Of a stretch of 64,000 nucleotides of DNA, positions 34,953-43,933 are shown piece by piece; the stretch's first letter is position 1, and each line of letters opens with the position of its first letter. This DNA is from Echinicola salinicaeni. Lineage in GTDB: Bacteria; Bacteroidota; Bacteroidia; Cytophagales; Cyclobacteriaceae. The translations under genes and the position numbers were made by a program. The notes below the pieces were generated by a model. It ran no database searches, was not told the DNA's origin, and was given only the letters and a program-made list of their open reading frames with translations. The stretch is taken from contig NZ_JACODZ010000004.1 in assembly GCF_014280965.1 (NCBI RefSeq), forward strand, positions 372,001-436,000, read 5' to 3'.

Positions 34953-36254
34953 TTGTTGATCAAACAATTAAAATTTTCTTTTCCAACACCATTTGACCTG
35001 GCCCTTGCGCTTTCCGCAATTAGTGTTTTGTGGGCCGTGATGGCCACCAAGCCAGTTGAAGATGATTTTTTGAGCTATTCCTGGCAAGTTTTAGCTTATT
35101 GGAAAGATGGTGTTTGGGGGCTTCTGGAATTCACTCTTCAGATGGTTCTGATATTGATTTTTGGCCATGCTTTGGCTATTTCGAAGCCCGTTTCGAATGT
35201 CTTGGACGCCGTTGCCTCTACTGTGAAAAATAATACCCAAGCTGTTCTGGTTACTGGGATTTCGACGCTATTGGCAGGGTATTTAAATTGGGGGTTTGGA
35301 CTGGTGTTTGGGGCGATTCTCGCTAGGAGGATTGGTGAGAGAACAACTTTTAAAAGGGTGAAAATTAATTATTCTTTGGTGTCCGCATCAGGGTATCTGG
35401 GAATGATGATTTGGCATGGGGGATTTTCAGGATCAGCGCCATTAAAGGTGGCTGAAAAAGGACATTTTTTAGAGGGGGAAATAGGGGTGATACCAGTGTC
35501 TGAAACCATTTTAAGTGCTTTTAATCTTCGAATTAATTTGTTCTTGCTAATTGGTCTTTTGATTGGCTTATGGTTACTCTCAAAGAAAAAATACACCTAC
35601 AAACCCGTTCAAGATAAAGGGGGGCGGATCAACTTCCAAGGGAAAGATTCATTGGGCTGGATAGTAGGGGGGATTATATGTGTTTTAGCAATTGGAGATT
35701 TCTGGACTGGGACTAATTTGAAACTTAGTTTTATCAGTCTCAATTATATTAATTTTTTGCTTATGGGGCTAGGTTTATTGCTTCATAAAAGTCTCAATAA
35801 TTATGTCAGAGCCATTGAAGTGGCCCTGAAGGGGGCAGCTGGGATTGTTTTGCAGTTCCCTTTTTATGCGGGTATTTTAGGCGTGTTTAAATCGTCAGGT
35901 TTGCTGCTGCTGATCGCTGGGTATTTTGTGGATATATCTTCTCCTGATACTTTTCCACTGTTGACCTTTTTTAGTGCAGCGATGATTAATTTGTTTGTGC
36001 CTTCGGGGGGAGGACAATGGGCTGTCCAGGGACCTGTGATTGTGGAAACTGCTTCCCAGATGGGACTTTCAGTTTCTAAAATGATCATGGTAATGGCTTA
36101 TGGAGATCAGTTGACCAATATGTTGCAGCCTTTTTGGGCTTTGCCCTTGTTGGCAATTACAGGTGTGCTTCCAAAGGATTTGTTGAGGTATACTATTTAT
36201 TTTTTTCTTGTTGGCCTTTCTGTTTTGGTTTTGGGAATAATATGGGGCTTTTGA
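34953..36254 (+). CDS. Short-chain fatty acid transporter (AtoE-like)
   Basis: A 433-residue polytopic membrane protein with about ten hydrophobic segments, matching the AtoE/TIGR00366 family: FPTPFDLALALSAISVLWAV, LAGYLNWGFGLVFGAILAR, MMIWHGGFSGSAPL, GIVLQFPFYAGILGVFKSSG, NLFVPSGGGQWAVQGPVI, and MAYGDQLTNMLQPFWALPLL. It probably imports butyrate or acetoacetate. The start is TTG at 34953; an ATG at 34948 is out of frame. It lies 102 bases after the acyl-CoA reductase, suggesting a shared fatty-acyl theme. Confidence 0.85.
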   Translation: MLIKQLKFSFPTPFDLALALSAISVLWAVMATKPVEDDFLSYSWQVLAYWKDGVWGLLEFTLQMVLILIFGHALAISKPVSNVLDAVASTVKNNTQAVLVTGISTLLAGYLNWGFGLVFGAILARRIGERTTFKRVKINYSLVSASGYLGMMIWHGGFSGSAPLKVAEKGHFLEGEIGVIPVSETILSAFNLRINLFLLIGLLIGLWLLSKKKYTYKPVQDKGGRINFQGKDSLGWIVGGIICVLAIGDFWTGTNLKLSFISLNYINFLLMGLGLLLHKSLNNYVRAIEVALKGAAGIVLQFPFYAGILGVFKSSGLLLLIAGYFVDISSPDTFPLLTFFSAAMINLFVPSGGGQWAVQGPVIVETASQMGLSVSKMIMVMAYGDQLTNMLQPFWALPLLAITGVLPKDLLRYTIYFFLVGLSVLVLGIIWGF

Positions 36255-36365
36255 TATACTGTTTATTGGTCAAAAGGCTGTTTAGGAACTATTAAAGGGT
36301 TATTTTAAACCCTTATAAATAAGTAACAATACTTAGGTTTTACTTCTATTTTTCGCCTAAAACTG

Positions 36366-36373
36366 TATCTTTG
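36366..36373 (+). promoter_or_regulatory. -7 box (TATCTTTG) of the aconitase gene
   Basis: TATCTTTG lies 48 bases before the aconitase ATG at 36422. Confidence 0.6.
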
Positions 36374-36421
36374 CCAACGATTTAAATGAAATCAAGTTAT
36401 CACTAAAATAATTCATTTCAA

Positions 36422-38686
36422 ATGGCATTTGATATAGAAATGATCAAGGCAGTATATGCGAAGTATCCTGAGCGTATCGCAGCTGCCAGGAAGGTGGTGG
36501 GTAAACCACTTACTTTAGCAGAGAAAATACTTTACGCTCACCTTTGGAACGGAGACGCTACTGAGAACTTTGAGAGAGGAAAGTCTTATGTGGATTTTGC
36601 TCCAGATAGGGTTGCCATGCAAGATGCAACAGCCCAAATGGCGCTTTTGCAGTTTATGCAAGCAGGTAAAGAAAAAGTGGCAGTGCCTTCAACTGCTCAC
36701 TGTGATCACCTGATCTTGGCACAAAATGGTGCGAAGGATGATTTGAGAAGTTCTCTTACTGCAAGTGGTGAGGTTTTTAACTTTTTGGAATCTGTTTCAA
36801 ACAAATACGGAATTGGATTCTGGAAGCCAGGTGCAGGTATCATTCACCAGGTAGTTCTTGAAAACTATGCATTCCCAGGTGGTATGATGATCGGTACCGA
36901 TTCACATACGGTGAATGCTGGTGGTCTTGGTATGGTAGCCATTGGTGTTGGTGGTGCTGATGCCGTGGACGTGATGGCCGGTATGGCTTGGGAACTTAAG
37001 TTTCCAAAATTGATTGGTGTGAAGTTGACCGGGAAAATGAACGGTTGGACTTCAGCTAAAGATGTCATCTTGAAAGTTGCTGGTATCCTAACTGTAAAAG
37101 GTGGTACGGGCTGTATCGTAGAATACTTCGGAGAAGGAGCCAAGTCACTTTCTGCTACAGGTAAAGGTACTATCTGTAATATGGGTGCTGAGATTGGAGC
37201 GACAACTTCTACTTTCGGATATGACGAATCCATGGAGCGTTATTTGAAAGCGACCGATAGAGCAGACGTAGCCGAATTGGCTAATGAAGTTAAGGAACAT
37301 TTGACTGGAGATGATGAAGTGTATGCCAATCCTGAGCAATACTTTGATCAAGTAATTGAAATTGATCTTTCCACCCTTGAGCCTCATATCAACGGTCCCT
37401 TTACTCCAGATAGAGCTACTCCTGTATCTCAGATCAGAGCAGAAGCGGAGAAAAATGGTTGGCCTACTAAAGTGGAGTGGGGATTGATCGGTTCTTGTAC
37501 CAACTCTTCTTATGAAGATTTGTCAAGAGCTTCTTCCATTGCACAGCAGGCTGTAGATAAAAAATTGAAAACAAAAGCTGAATTTGGTATTAACCCAGGT
37601 TCTGAGCAGGTGAGATTCACTGCAGATAGAGATGGTTTGTTGAGAATCTTTGAAGATTTGGATGCAACGATCTTTACAAATGCTTGTGGGCCTTGTATTG
37701 GACAGTGGGCAAGAACAGGCGCTGATAAGCAAGAAAAAAATACCATCGTTCACTCTTTTAATAGAAACTTCTCTAAGCGTGCTGATGGTAACCCAAATAC
37801 GCATGCCTTTGTGACCTCTCCTGAAATGGTGGCTGCAATTGCTATTTCTGGTGATTTAGGTTTCAACCCACTTACTGATAAGTTGGTGAATGCTGATGGT
37901 CAAGAGGTGAAGCTTGATCCGCCTAAAGGAGATGAGCTTCCTGAAAAGGGATTCTCTGTAGAGGATAATGGATACCAGGCTCCAGCAGAAGATGGAAGTG
38001 GTGTAGAGGTAGTGGTGAATCCAGATTCTAAGCGTCTTCAATTATTGGAACCATTTGCTGCTTGGGATGGTAAGAATATTACAGGAGCGAAACTTTTGAT
38101 CAAAGCCTTCGGTAAGTGTACTACTGACCATATTTCTATGGCCGGTCCATGGTTGAGATTCAGAGGTCATTTGGATAATATTTCTGATAACTGTCTTATT
38201 GGGGCTGTCAATGCCTTTAATGAAGAGACGAACTCTGTGAAAAGCCAGTTGACAGGTGAATATGGTGCTGTTCCAGCTACTCAAAGAGCTTATAAAGAAG
38301 CTGGAGTACCAACTATTGTTGTGGGTGACCATAACTATGGTGAAGGTTCTTCAAGAGAGCATGCTGCAATGGAGCCTAGACACCTTGGCGTGAAAGCTGT
38401 TTTGGTGAAGTCTTTTGCTAGAATTCACGAAACCAACTTGAAGAAGCAAGGGATGCTTGCTTTGACCTTTGATAATGAAGCTGATTATGATAAAGTTCAG
38501 GAAGATGACACTATCAACTTCCTTGATCTAGACCAATTTGCTCCAGACAAACCTCTCAAATTAGAGTTTGTTCATGCAGATGGTTCTAAGGATGTGATTG
38601 TTGCCAACCATAGCTATAATGAAGCTCAGATTGGATGGTTCAAAGCAGGTTCTGCACTTAACTTGATCAAAGCGCAACAAGCGTAA
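36422..38686 (+). CDS. acnA: Aconitate hydratase
   Basis: 754 residues, like mitochondrial-type aconitases. The [4Fe-4S] ligands are Cys in [14 protein letters not shown] and the pair in [10 protein letters not shown]. Other motifs: [38 protein letters not shown], and in the swivel domain [15 protein letters not shown] and [18 protein letters not shown]. It isomerises citrate and isocitrate in the TCA cycle. Codon use is more C-ending (optimised) than its neighbours, fitting high expression. Confidence 0.96.
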   Translation: MAFDIEMIKAVYAKYPERIAAARKVVGKPLTLAEKILYAHLWNGDATENFERGKSYVDFAPDRVAMQDATAQMALLQFMQAGKEKVAVPSTAHCDHLILAQNGAKDDLRSSLTASGEVFNFLESVSNKYGIGFWKPGAGIIHQVVLENYAFPGGMMIGTDSHTVNAGGLGMVAIGVGGADAVDVMAGMAWELKFPKLIGVKLTGKMNGWTSAKDVILKVAGILTVKGGTGCIVEYFGEGAKSLSATGKGTICNMGAEIGATTSTFGYDESMERYLKATDRADVAELANEVKEHLTGDDEVYANPEQYFDQVIEIDLSTLEPHINGPFTPDRATPVSQIRAEAEKNGWPTKVEWGLIGSCTNSSYEDLSRASSIAQQAVDKKLKTKAEFGINPGSEQVRFTADRDGLLRIFEDLDATIFTNACGPCIGQWARTGADKQEKNTIVHSFNRNFSKRADGNPNTHAFVTSPEMVAAIAISGDLGFNPLTDKLVNADGQEVKLDPPKGDELPEKGFSVEDNGYQAPAEDGSGVEVVVNPDSKRLQLLEPFAAWDGKNITGAKLLIKAFGKCTTDHISMAGPWLRFRGHLDNISDNCLIGAVNAFNEETNSVKSQLTGEYGAVPATQRAYKEAGVPTIVVGDHNYGEGSSREHAAMEPRHLGVKAVLVKSFARIHETNLKKQGMLALTFDNEADYDKVQEDDTINFLDLDQFAPDKPLKLEFVHADGSKDVIVANHSYNEAQIGWFKAGSALNLIKAQQA

Positions 38687-38710
38687 TTGACCAGGTAAGA
38701 ATATAGATTT

Positions 38711-38748
38711 AAAAGGCTTGTTGATGTGAATCAACAAGCCTTTTTTTG
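38711..38748 (+). terminator. Terminator of the aconitase gene
   Basis: AAAGGCTTGTTGA and TCAACAAGCCTTT form a 13-bp stem followed by TTTTTTTG. The rest of the 335-base gap to 39022 is AT-rich with no recognised element. Confidence 0.88.
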
Positions 38749-39021
38749 TGGTTTGATCTTTCGTTTTAAGGAAAAAATTTTCTGATATAAACTAATTCTG
38801 AGTGGTGATGAGCAATTAGGATGAACAAGGTGATGTTTTTTGTATGGGTATATGGTGTTTAAAATCAGAATTTTGTGTTGATTTATTTTTTTAAGAGGGT
38901 GGATTTGCTAACTTAACCCTGTGTTTAGTTATATTTTATTGATATAAGTAAAAAAAACCTTTTGAAATAGCAGAAAGATTCGCCTATTTTAAACTTCTAT
39001 AGCTGAAAGGATAATGCAATA

Positions 39022-40929
39022 ATGACCAGTGTTTTTAGAAAGATACTTGATCAATCTCCAGAAATGGTATTTTTGGTAGAGAAAAACGCACCCTACCGTG
39101 TGGTCTTTGAGAACCGTTCTTTTCGAGAGGCACTAGGAATGGATTTAAGAAGGAAGAGCCTTTCGGATTTTGGTTTGGATAGAAGTAGTCTTACTACTGG
39201 TGATCAGGTTACGATCAAATACCATAATGCATATTATTCTTTTATAGTAGGAGAAGAAGATGCCAATTATTTTATTTTTCAAAATGGTAGCTTGGTGGAG
39301 CTGGATACAATGGAAAGCACCAAAGGAAGTGCATCGACCAGTCCCAAGGAAAAATGTTCCAGTTTTTATAAAAATCTAATAGATAAAATTCCCAACACCC
39401 TCTTTCAGATGAATATGACAGAAGAGGGGAAGATGAATTTCAAATACTTCAGTGACGGTGGAATGAATATTTTTAACGAGCCCCAATCATCTAACGGGGA
39501 AGTTAAGGGTATTGATTATCTGTTGAGTATGGTTTATTCCCAGGACGTAGGAAAGGTGCTACAGTCCTTGGTGCATTCGACTAGATTATTGTCGATGTGG
39601 AATTGTACTTTCAGGCTTAAACTGGAAGGTAGAGATGGATTGGTTTGGGCTCAAGGAATGGCCAGACCAGAAGAAGGTCCTACTGGTGACATGAATTGGT
39701 ATGGCTGTTTATTGGATATTTCAGATTTCAAAGAGCGGGAATTAGAGCTTGAGAATCATAAGAATTTGGCTTTGAATGCCAGTAAGGTGAAATCTGATTT
39801 TATTTCAATGATTACCCATGACATTAGGACGCCTTTGAATACGATTTCAGGATCGGTTTTTACCTTGCTAGGGGAAGAGCATTATAGTTCACAGGAGCCT
39901 TTGCTTAATACCATCAGCTTTGCAGTAGACAATTTGATCATAATGATCAATGATCTTTTAGATTTCCAAAAGATAGAAGCTGGGAAGATTGTTCTGGAAT
40001 CAAAGCCATTTAATTTGAAGCAGTTGATGGAACAGGTTGTGAATAGCCTGAGGTTTCAAGCCTTGGAGTCAAAAAATGACCTGAACCTGATTATTTCAGA
40101 TAAAGTAGATTTTACTGTGCTGGGGGACAAGGTGAGGCTTTCTCAAATATTGAATAACCTTATAACCAATGCCCTTAAGTTTACTCATGAGGGTAGGGTG
40201 GATGTAACAGTTACTATGATTGACCATAGTCCAAAAGAAGCTAAGATTTACTTTGAAGTTAAGGACAATGGGGTAGGCATAGATAAAAAGGACTTCAATA
40301 AAGTTTTTAATGAGTTTGACCAGGTGACTGAATCCTTTGATACCAAGTATGGCGGAACCGGCTTAGGTATGCCTATTACAAAGAGACTGCTAGAAAATAT
40401 GGGTAGTCAAATCAATTTGGAATCTGAGGTAGGTGTTGGCAGTAGTTTTTCATTTGAGATAAGCTTCGAAAAGTATGACACGCCTAAGAAGCATTTGTCT
40501 TTTGAATTGGATGAGTTGCCGAGAAATGGAAATACATTTATAAATAATAAGTCGTTTAGACAGAATATTCAAGTGCTATTGGCTGAAGACAACCAGGTCA
40601 ATGCCATGGTGGTGATGAAAATTCTTAAGGGATGGGGATACTCTTGCGATAGGGTGTCCAATGGTGAAGAGGCTATTGCGGCTGTTTTTGACAAGACTTA
40701 TGATATCATCCTGATGGATATTCAAATGCCAGTAATTGATGGTTTGGAGGCTTCCAAAATCATCAAAGAGAGGTTTGATATTCCTATTATTGCGCTCACT
40801 GCTGCATCCAGAAGAGAGGTGGCAGAGGGATTGAAGAAAAGTAATATTGATGACTTTGTTTCTAAGCCCATTAATGCTTTGGTGCTACAAAAAAGTATTG
40901 AAAACCTGTTGCAGCATTATATTTCTTGA
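39022..40929 (+). CDS. Hybrid sensor histidine kinase with PAS-like input and C-terminal receiver
   Basis: 635 residues, no signal peptide or membrane segment, so cytosolic. Residues ~1-95 look PAS-like (MVFLVEKNAPYRVVFENRSF). A second PAS fold spans ~115-235 and ends GLVWAQGMA, YGCLLDISDFKERE. The HisKA domain has the phosphoacceptor His266 in ISMITHDIRTPLN. The ATPase N, G1 and G2 boxes are LNNLITNALKF, VKDNGVGID and GGTGLGMPITK. The receiver (~515-630) has phospho-acceptor Asp566 in ILMDIQMP and LLAEDNQVN. No HPt or DNA-binding domain is present, so a separate output is expected. It converges on the TPR lipoprotein gene with a 13-base overlap. Confidence 0.92.
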   Translation: MTSVFRKILDQSPEMVFLVEKNAPYRVVFENRSFREALGMDLRRKSLSDFGLDRSSLTTGDQVTIKYHNAYYSFIVGEEDANYFIFQNGSLVELDTMESTKGSASTSPKEKCSSFYKNLIDKIPNTLFQMNMTEEGKMNFKYFSDGGMNIFNEPQSSNGEVKGIDYLLSMVYSQDVGKVLQSLVHSTRLLSMWNCTFRLKLEGRDGLVWAQGMARPEEGPTGDMNWYGCLLDISDFKERELELENHKNLALNASKVKSDFISMITHDIRTPLNTISGSVFTLLGEEHYSSQEPLLNTISFAVDNLIIMINDLLDFQKIEAGKIVLESKPFNLKQLMEQVVNSLRFQALESKNDLNLIISDKVDFTVLGDKVRLSQILNNLITNALKFTHEGRVDVTVTMIDHSPKEAKIYFEVKDNGVGIDKKDFNKVFNEFDQVTESFDTKYGGTGLGMPITKRLLENMGSQINLESEVGVGSSFSFEISFEKYDTPKKHLSFELDELPRNGNTFINNKSFRQNIQVLLAEDNQVNAMVVMKILKGWGYSCDRVSNGEEAIAAVFDKTYDIILMDIQMPVIDGLEASKIIKERFDIPIIALTAASRREVAEGLKKSNIDDFVSKPINALVLQKSIENLLQHYIS

Positions 40930-41864
40930 GCTAGTTCCAAATATTTTTTAGTTAGTTTAATTTCTGGATTTTTACTGTAAACATCCTCTAGGTATTTTAT
41001 TGCAAGTGTTTTATTACCTTTTAGATAATAGTAGATGCCTTTGTTTCTTAATGCGAAAAGGTTTTTGCTGTTTTGTTTAAGGCTTAAATTGATATCATCC
41101 AATCCTTTTTCCAATTCTCCCTTGAAGAGCAAGTAAAGACCTCTGTTATTATAAAAATAGGCCTGAGAAGGGTTTAGTTCAATAGCTTTCTCAACCCAAC
41201 TGATAGCAGTTGACAAATCATCTTTTTCGAAAGCGATTAGGGATTTAATATTATAAATATTGGCTTCTTTTGGATTGATCTGTACCGCTTTTTCCAAGTC
41301 AGTTAAGGCAGTTTCAAAATCTTCGAGGTAATAACTGATGGTAGCCCTGTTGACATAAAGGTCTGCTATGCTGCTGTTTTTTTCTATTGCTTTTGAAAAT
41401 GATGCCAAGGATTCCTCGAAGCGGTTTAATTGTTCCATCACCAGTCCTTTGACAAAATAGCCCCTGTAGTCCTCTGGAGCTAGCTCTATGAGAAGTTCAG
41501 CATCAGCAAGACTTTTGTAGTTTTCGCCGTTGTCCAGATAGGTAATGCTTCTTTGATAATAGGCGTCCTGATAAGAAGGGGTCAATTCGATGGCTTTAGA
41601 AAAGTCATGGATGGCTGGATCAAATTTAGCCATAGCGCTGTAGGCTATGCCTCTGTTGTAGTATGCGTTATCAAAATTGGGGTCCAATTTTAGTGCTTCA
41701 TTATAGTATTCAATGGCACTCTGGTAGTCACTTTCCATTAATTTATTGTTGCCCTTCAGAAGGAATCTTCCTTTTTTGTCTTCTATGGAGTCACAAGAGA
41801 TTGATATAATACCAAATAGAGTTATAAGGAGATATGTAAAGATGTTTTGAGTAGTAAACTGCAT
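40917..41864 (-). CDS. TPR-repeat lipoprotein
   Basis: 315 residues. Signal peptide with lipobox SISC (Cys24), then about eight TPR units covering residues ~35-310, for example DYQSAIEYYNEALKLDPNFD, NAYYNRGIAYSAMAKFDPAI, and KAVQINPKEANIYNIKSLIA. It is likely a protein-interaction scaffold on the periplasmic face of a membrane. The last codons overlap the end of the convergent histidine kinase gene. The 303-base gap upstream shows only AT-rich sequence and the arsC promoter box. Confidence 0.88.
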   Translation of the reverse strand: MQFTTQNIFTYLLITLFGIISISCDSIEDKKGRFLLKGNNKLMESDYQSAIEYYNEALKLDPNFDNAYYNRGIAYSAMAKFDPAIHDFSKAIELTPSYQDAYYQRSITYLDNGENYKSLADAELLIELAPEDYRGYFVKGLVMEQLNRFEESLASFSKAIEKNSSIADLYVNRATISYYLEDFETALTDLEKAVQINPKEANIYNIKSLIAFEKDDLSTAISWVEKAIELNPSQAYFYNNRGLYLLFKGELEKGLDDINLSLKQNSKNLFALRNKGIYYYLKGNKTLAIKYLEDVYSKNPEIKLTKKYLELAQEI

Positions 41865-42140
41865 ACTAGTAATTGGACTTACTGAATTTGATGTATAGAG
41901 GAAAGCTATGTTTCCAACTTTTGAATGTCAAGGGCAAATTTAATGAAAGGATTTAATATAATTGATTTAAGTAGGAGATGCTGAAAATCATTTATAAGCC
42001 TAATAGAGATTTTGAATAGCTATTGGTTGTCGAGCAGCGTATTTTTTGTAAATTTTATAATCCAAATAAAATTATGTTTTTGATGGTAGTTTTGAAGGGA
42101 GTGAGATCAAAACAAGGTTTTATTTTGTCTGTCGAATGGC

Positions 42141-42148
42141 TACTTTTG
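42141..42148 (+). promoter_or_regulatory. -7 box (TACTTTTG) of the arsC-like gene
   Basis: TACTTTTG ends 19 bases before the ATG at 42168, predicting a short leader. Confidence 0.5.
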
Positions 42149-42167
42149 ATTTAAATATTTAAGAAAG

Positions 42168-42521
42168 ATGAGTAAAGTTAAGGTTTATCATAATCCACGA
42201 TGTGGGAAAAGCAGAAATAGTTTGAAGTTGGTTCAAGAGCAAGTTGATGATGGAGAAATTGAAATTGTTAAATATTTGGAGAACCCTCCATCTGCCGAAG
42301 AGTTGAAATCTATTTTGGCCATGTTGGGTATAAAGGCGGAAGAGTTGATTAGGAAAAATGAGAAGACCTGGAAAGAAAATTTCAAGGGAAAATCATTTAC
42401 GGAGGAAGAATTGGTGGAAATTATGGTGGAGAATCCCATTTTGATTGAACGACCAATAGTAGTAAAAGGTGATAAAGCCGTAATCGGTAGACCTCCTGAG
42501 AATGTTCAGGAAATTTTGTAG
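42168..42521 (+). CDS. arsC: Arsenate reductase (glutaredoxin-coupled ArsC family)
   Basis: A 117-residue thioredoxin-fold protein: VYHNPRCGKSRNSLKLVQEQ with the catalytic Cys12 in the CxxS-like loop, VKYLENPPSAEELKSIL, RKNEKTWKENF, and LIERPIVVKGDKAVIGRPPENV. The CGKSR loop and the C-terminal IGRPPE are diagnostic of ArsC rather than Spx. It reduces arsenate, or may have a general thiol role (the YffB branch). No ars operon lies next to it. Confidence 0.88.
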   Translation: MSKVKVYHNPRCGKSRNSLKLVQEQVDDGEIEIVKYLENPPSAEELKSILAMLGIKAEELIRKNEKTWKENFKGKSFTEEELVEIMVENPILIERPIVVKGDKAVIGRPPENVQEIL

Positions 42522-42555
42522 GTCTTTTCTGATAGATATATAATAAATAATACTT

Positions 42556-43554
42556 GTGAAAAATCCCCGTAAGCATTGGATTATTGCTTCATTCATAGTA
42601 AGTGTATTGCTACTGATCATGAAGTTTTATTCTTATTATATCACAAAATCCAATGCGATATTAACTGATGCTCTTGAGAGTATTGTGAATGTGGTGGCAT
42701 CTGGTTTTGCTTTTTACAGCATTCATTTGAGTTCCCTTCCTAGAGATCAAAACCATCCCTATGGTCACGGTAAGATCGAGTTTTTTAGTGCGGGAATCGA
42801 AGGTGTTCTTATCATACTTGCTGGGATCTTTATAATTTATCAGTCTGTATATAGTTTTTTCTTTCCTGCTGAATTGAGTGATCTTCCCAAAGGAATGGCT
42901 TTGGTAGGGATATCTGGCTTAGTCAATGGTCTGATGGGGTATATGTTACTCACAAAAGGAAAGGAATTGGAAAGTCTTACCCTAGAGGCTGATGGTAGGC
43001 ATATTTTGACAGATGCCATAAGTAGTTTCGTACTGATTTTAGGGGTAGCAGTTATTTATTTTACAGGTTATGGGGTTCTTGATGGTGTATTTTCATTGCT
43101 GTTTGCCATGTATATCGTCTATAATGGTTATGGGCTTGTGAGAAGGTCTGTAGCAGGTTTAATGGATGAAAGAAATCCAAGTTCCATGATTACAGTTGTT
43201 AAGTTGCTCAATAAGTATAGGAAGAACAACTGGATAGATATTCATAATATGCGGGTACAGCAGTATGGGGCTGATAAACATATTGATTTACACCTGACCT
43301 TGCCCTATTATTTCGAATTGAAAGATGTTCATGATGAGGTAGAAAAGGTGGAGGCTGTCTTGGAAGAAAATCTTAAGGGGTATGTGGAAGTATTTGTGCA
43401 TGCAGATCCCTGCATTCCTGAAAAATGCTGCCACTATTGTCAAGTATCCAATTGTCAAGTCAGAAAATACGCGAAGGAAAAAAGAATTAGTTGGAACGTA
43501 GATAATGTTTCAAAAAACCAAAAACATTATCATGAATTTACAGAAAGTGTATAA
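42556..43554 (+). CDS. Cation diffusion facilitator (CDF) transporter
   Basis: 332 residues, six hydrophobic segments in the first ~205 residues (ASFIVSVLLLIMKFYSYYI, GVLIILAGIFIIYQSVYSFF, FVLILGVAVIYFTGYGVLD). Metal-site motifs are NAILTDALESIVN and LPRDQNHPYGHGKIEF, then ADGRHILTDAISSF. The C-terminal cytosolic domain includes NMRVQQYGADKHIDLHLTLPY and ends in a Cys/His-rich tail (PEKCCHYCQVSNC), unusual for the family and possibly metal-sensing. It is likely a zinc or iron exporter. The start is GTG at 42556. Confidence 0.88.
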   Translation: MKNPRKHWIIASFIVSVLLLIMKFYSYYITKSNAILTDALESIVNVVASGFAFYSIHLSSLPRDQNHPYGHGKIEFFSAGIEGVLIILAGIFIIYQSVYSFFFPAELSDLPKGMALVGISGLVNGLMGYMLLTKGKELESLTLEADGRHILTDAISSFVLILGVAVIYFTGYGVLDGVFSLLFAMYIVYNGYGLVRRSVAGLMDERNPSSMITVVKLLNKYRKNNWIDIHNMRVQQYGADKHIDLHLTLPYYFELKDVHDEVEKVEAVLEENLKGYVEVFVHADPCIPEKCCHYCQVSNCQVRKYAKEKRISWNVDNVSKNQKHYHEFTESV

Positions 43555-43649
43555 GTTATTTAATGCAAGGTTTCTGTTATAAAAAGGTGTTTTTTAGTTA
43601 AGGAACACCTCTTTTTACAATAAAAAACGGTGTATTTCGTTGTTAATCA

Positions 43650-43799
43650 ATGCTTTGTGTTGTTTTGTTTGTTGCTATTGTCCTCTCTGTTTTGTATATT
43701 AAAATAAAAAGGAAGATGAGCGACGACAAATTTAAGGTGTTTCTGGCTGCGTCTGCCATTATTTGGTTGGCAATAGTTGTTCTGATTATTGTTATGTAG
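43650..43799 (+). CDS. Tiny membrane protein with two hydrophobic helices
   Basis: A 49-codon ORF in the 379-base gap. Residues 2-17 (LCVVLFVAIVLSVLYI) and ~32-49 (LAASAIIWLAIVVLIIVM) are hydrophobic helices joined by a basic then acidic linker (KIKRKMSDDKFK). An internal ATG at 43716 gives a 27-residue single-helix version. The amphipathic layout and basic linker suggest a real membrane microprotein, but no RBS or promoter was identified. A minus-strand ORF over the same DNA is taken as a shadow. Confidence 0.45.
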   Translation: MLCVVLFVAIVLSVLYIKIKRKMSDDKFKVFLAASAIIWLAIVVLIIVM

Positions 43800-43874
43800 T
43801 CAGCAGAGAAGGTTAGTAAATATCGTTTCTGTGTACCATGCAGAAGAATATTTTTTAAATGGATTTGATTTTTT

Positions 43875-43924
43875 GAATTAATAAAAAACGGGTTGATTTT
43901 AATCAACCCGTTTTTTATTAATTC
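43875..43924. terminator. Perfect 24-bp palindromic bidirectional terminator
   Basis: Arms at 43875-43898 and 43901-43924 are exactly complementary, with a 2-base TT loop. The core is ACGGGTTGATT / AATCAACCCGT, flanked by A-runs and T-runs. It ends both the plus-strand CDF/small ORF region and the minus-strand Sus-like operon. Confidence 0.88.
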
Positions 43925-43933
43925 GGTTTAGTA

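Noticed and set aside
43643-43906. 87-codon minus-strand ORF
   Set aside because: It overlaps the more protein-like two-helix ORF on the plus strand and the terminator palindrome, so it is judged a shadow.
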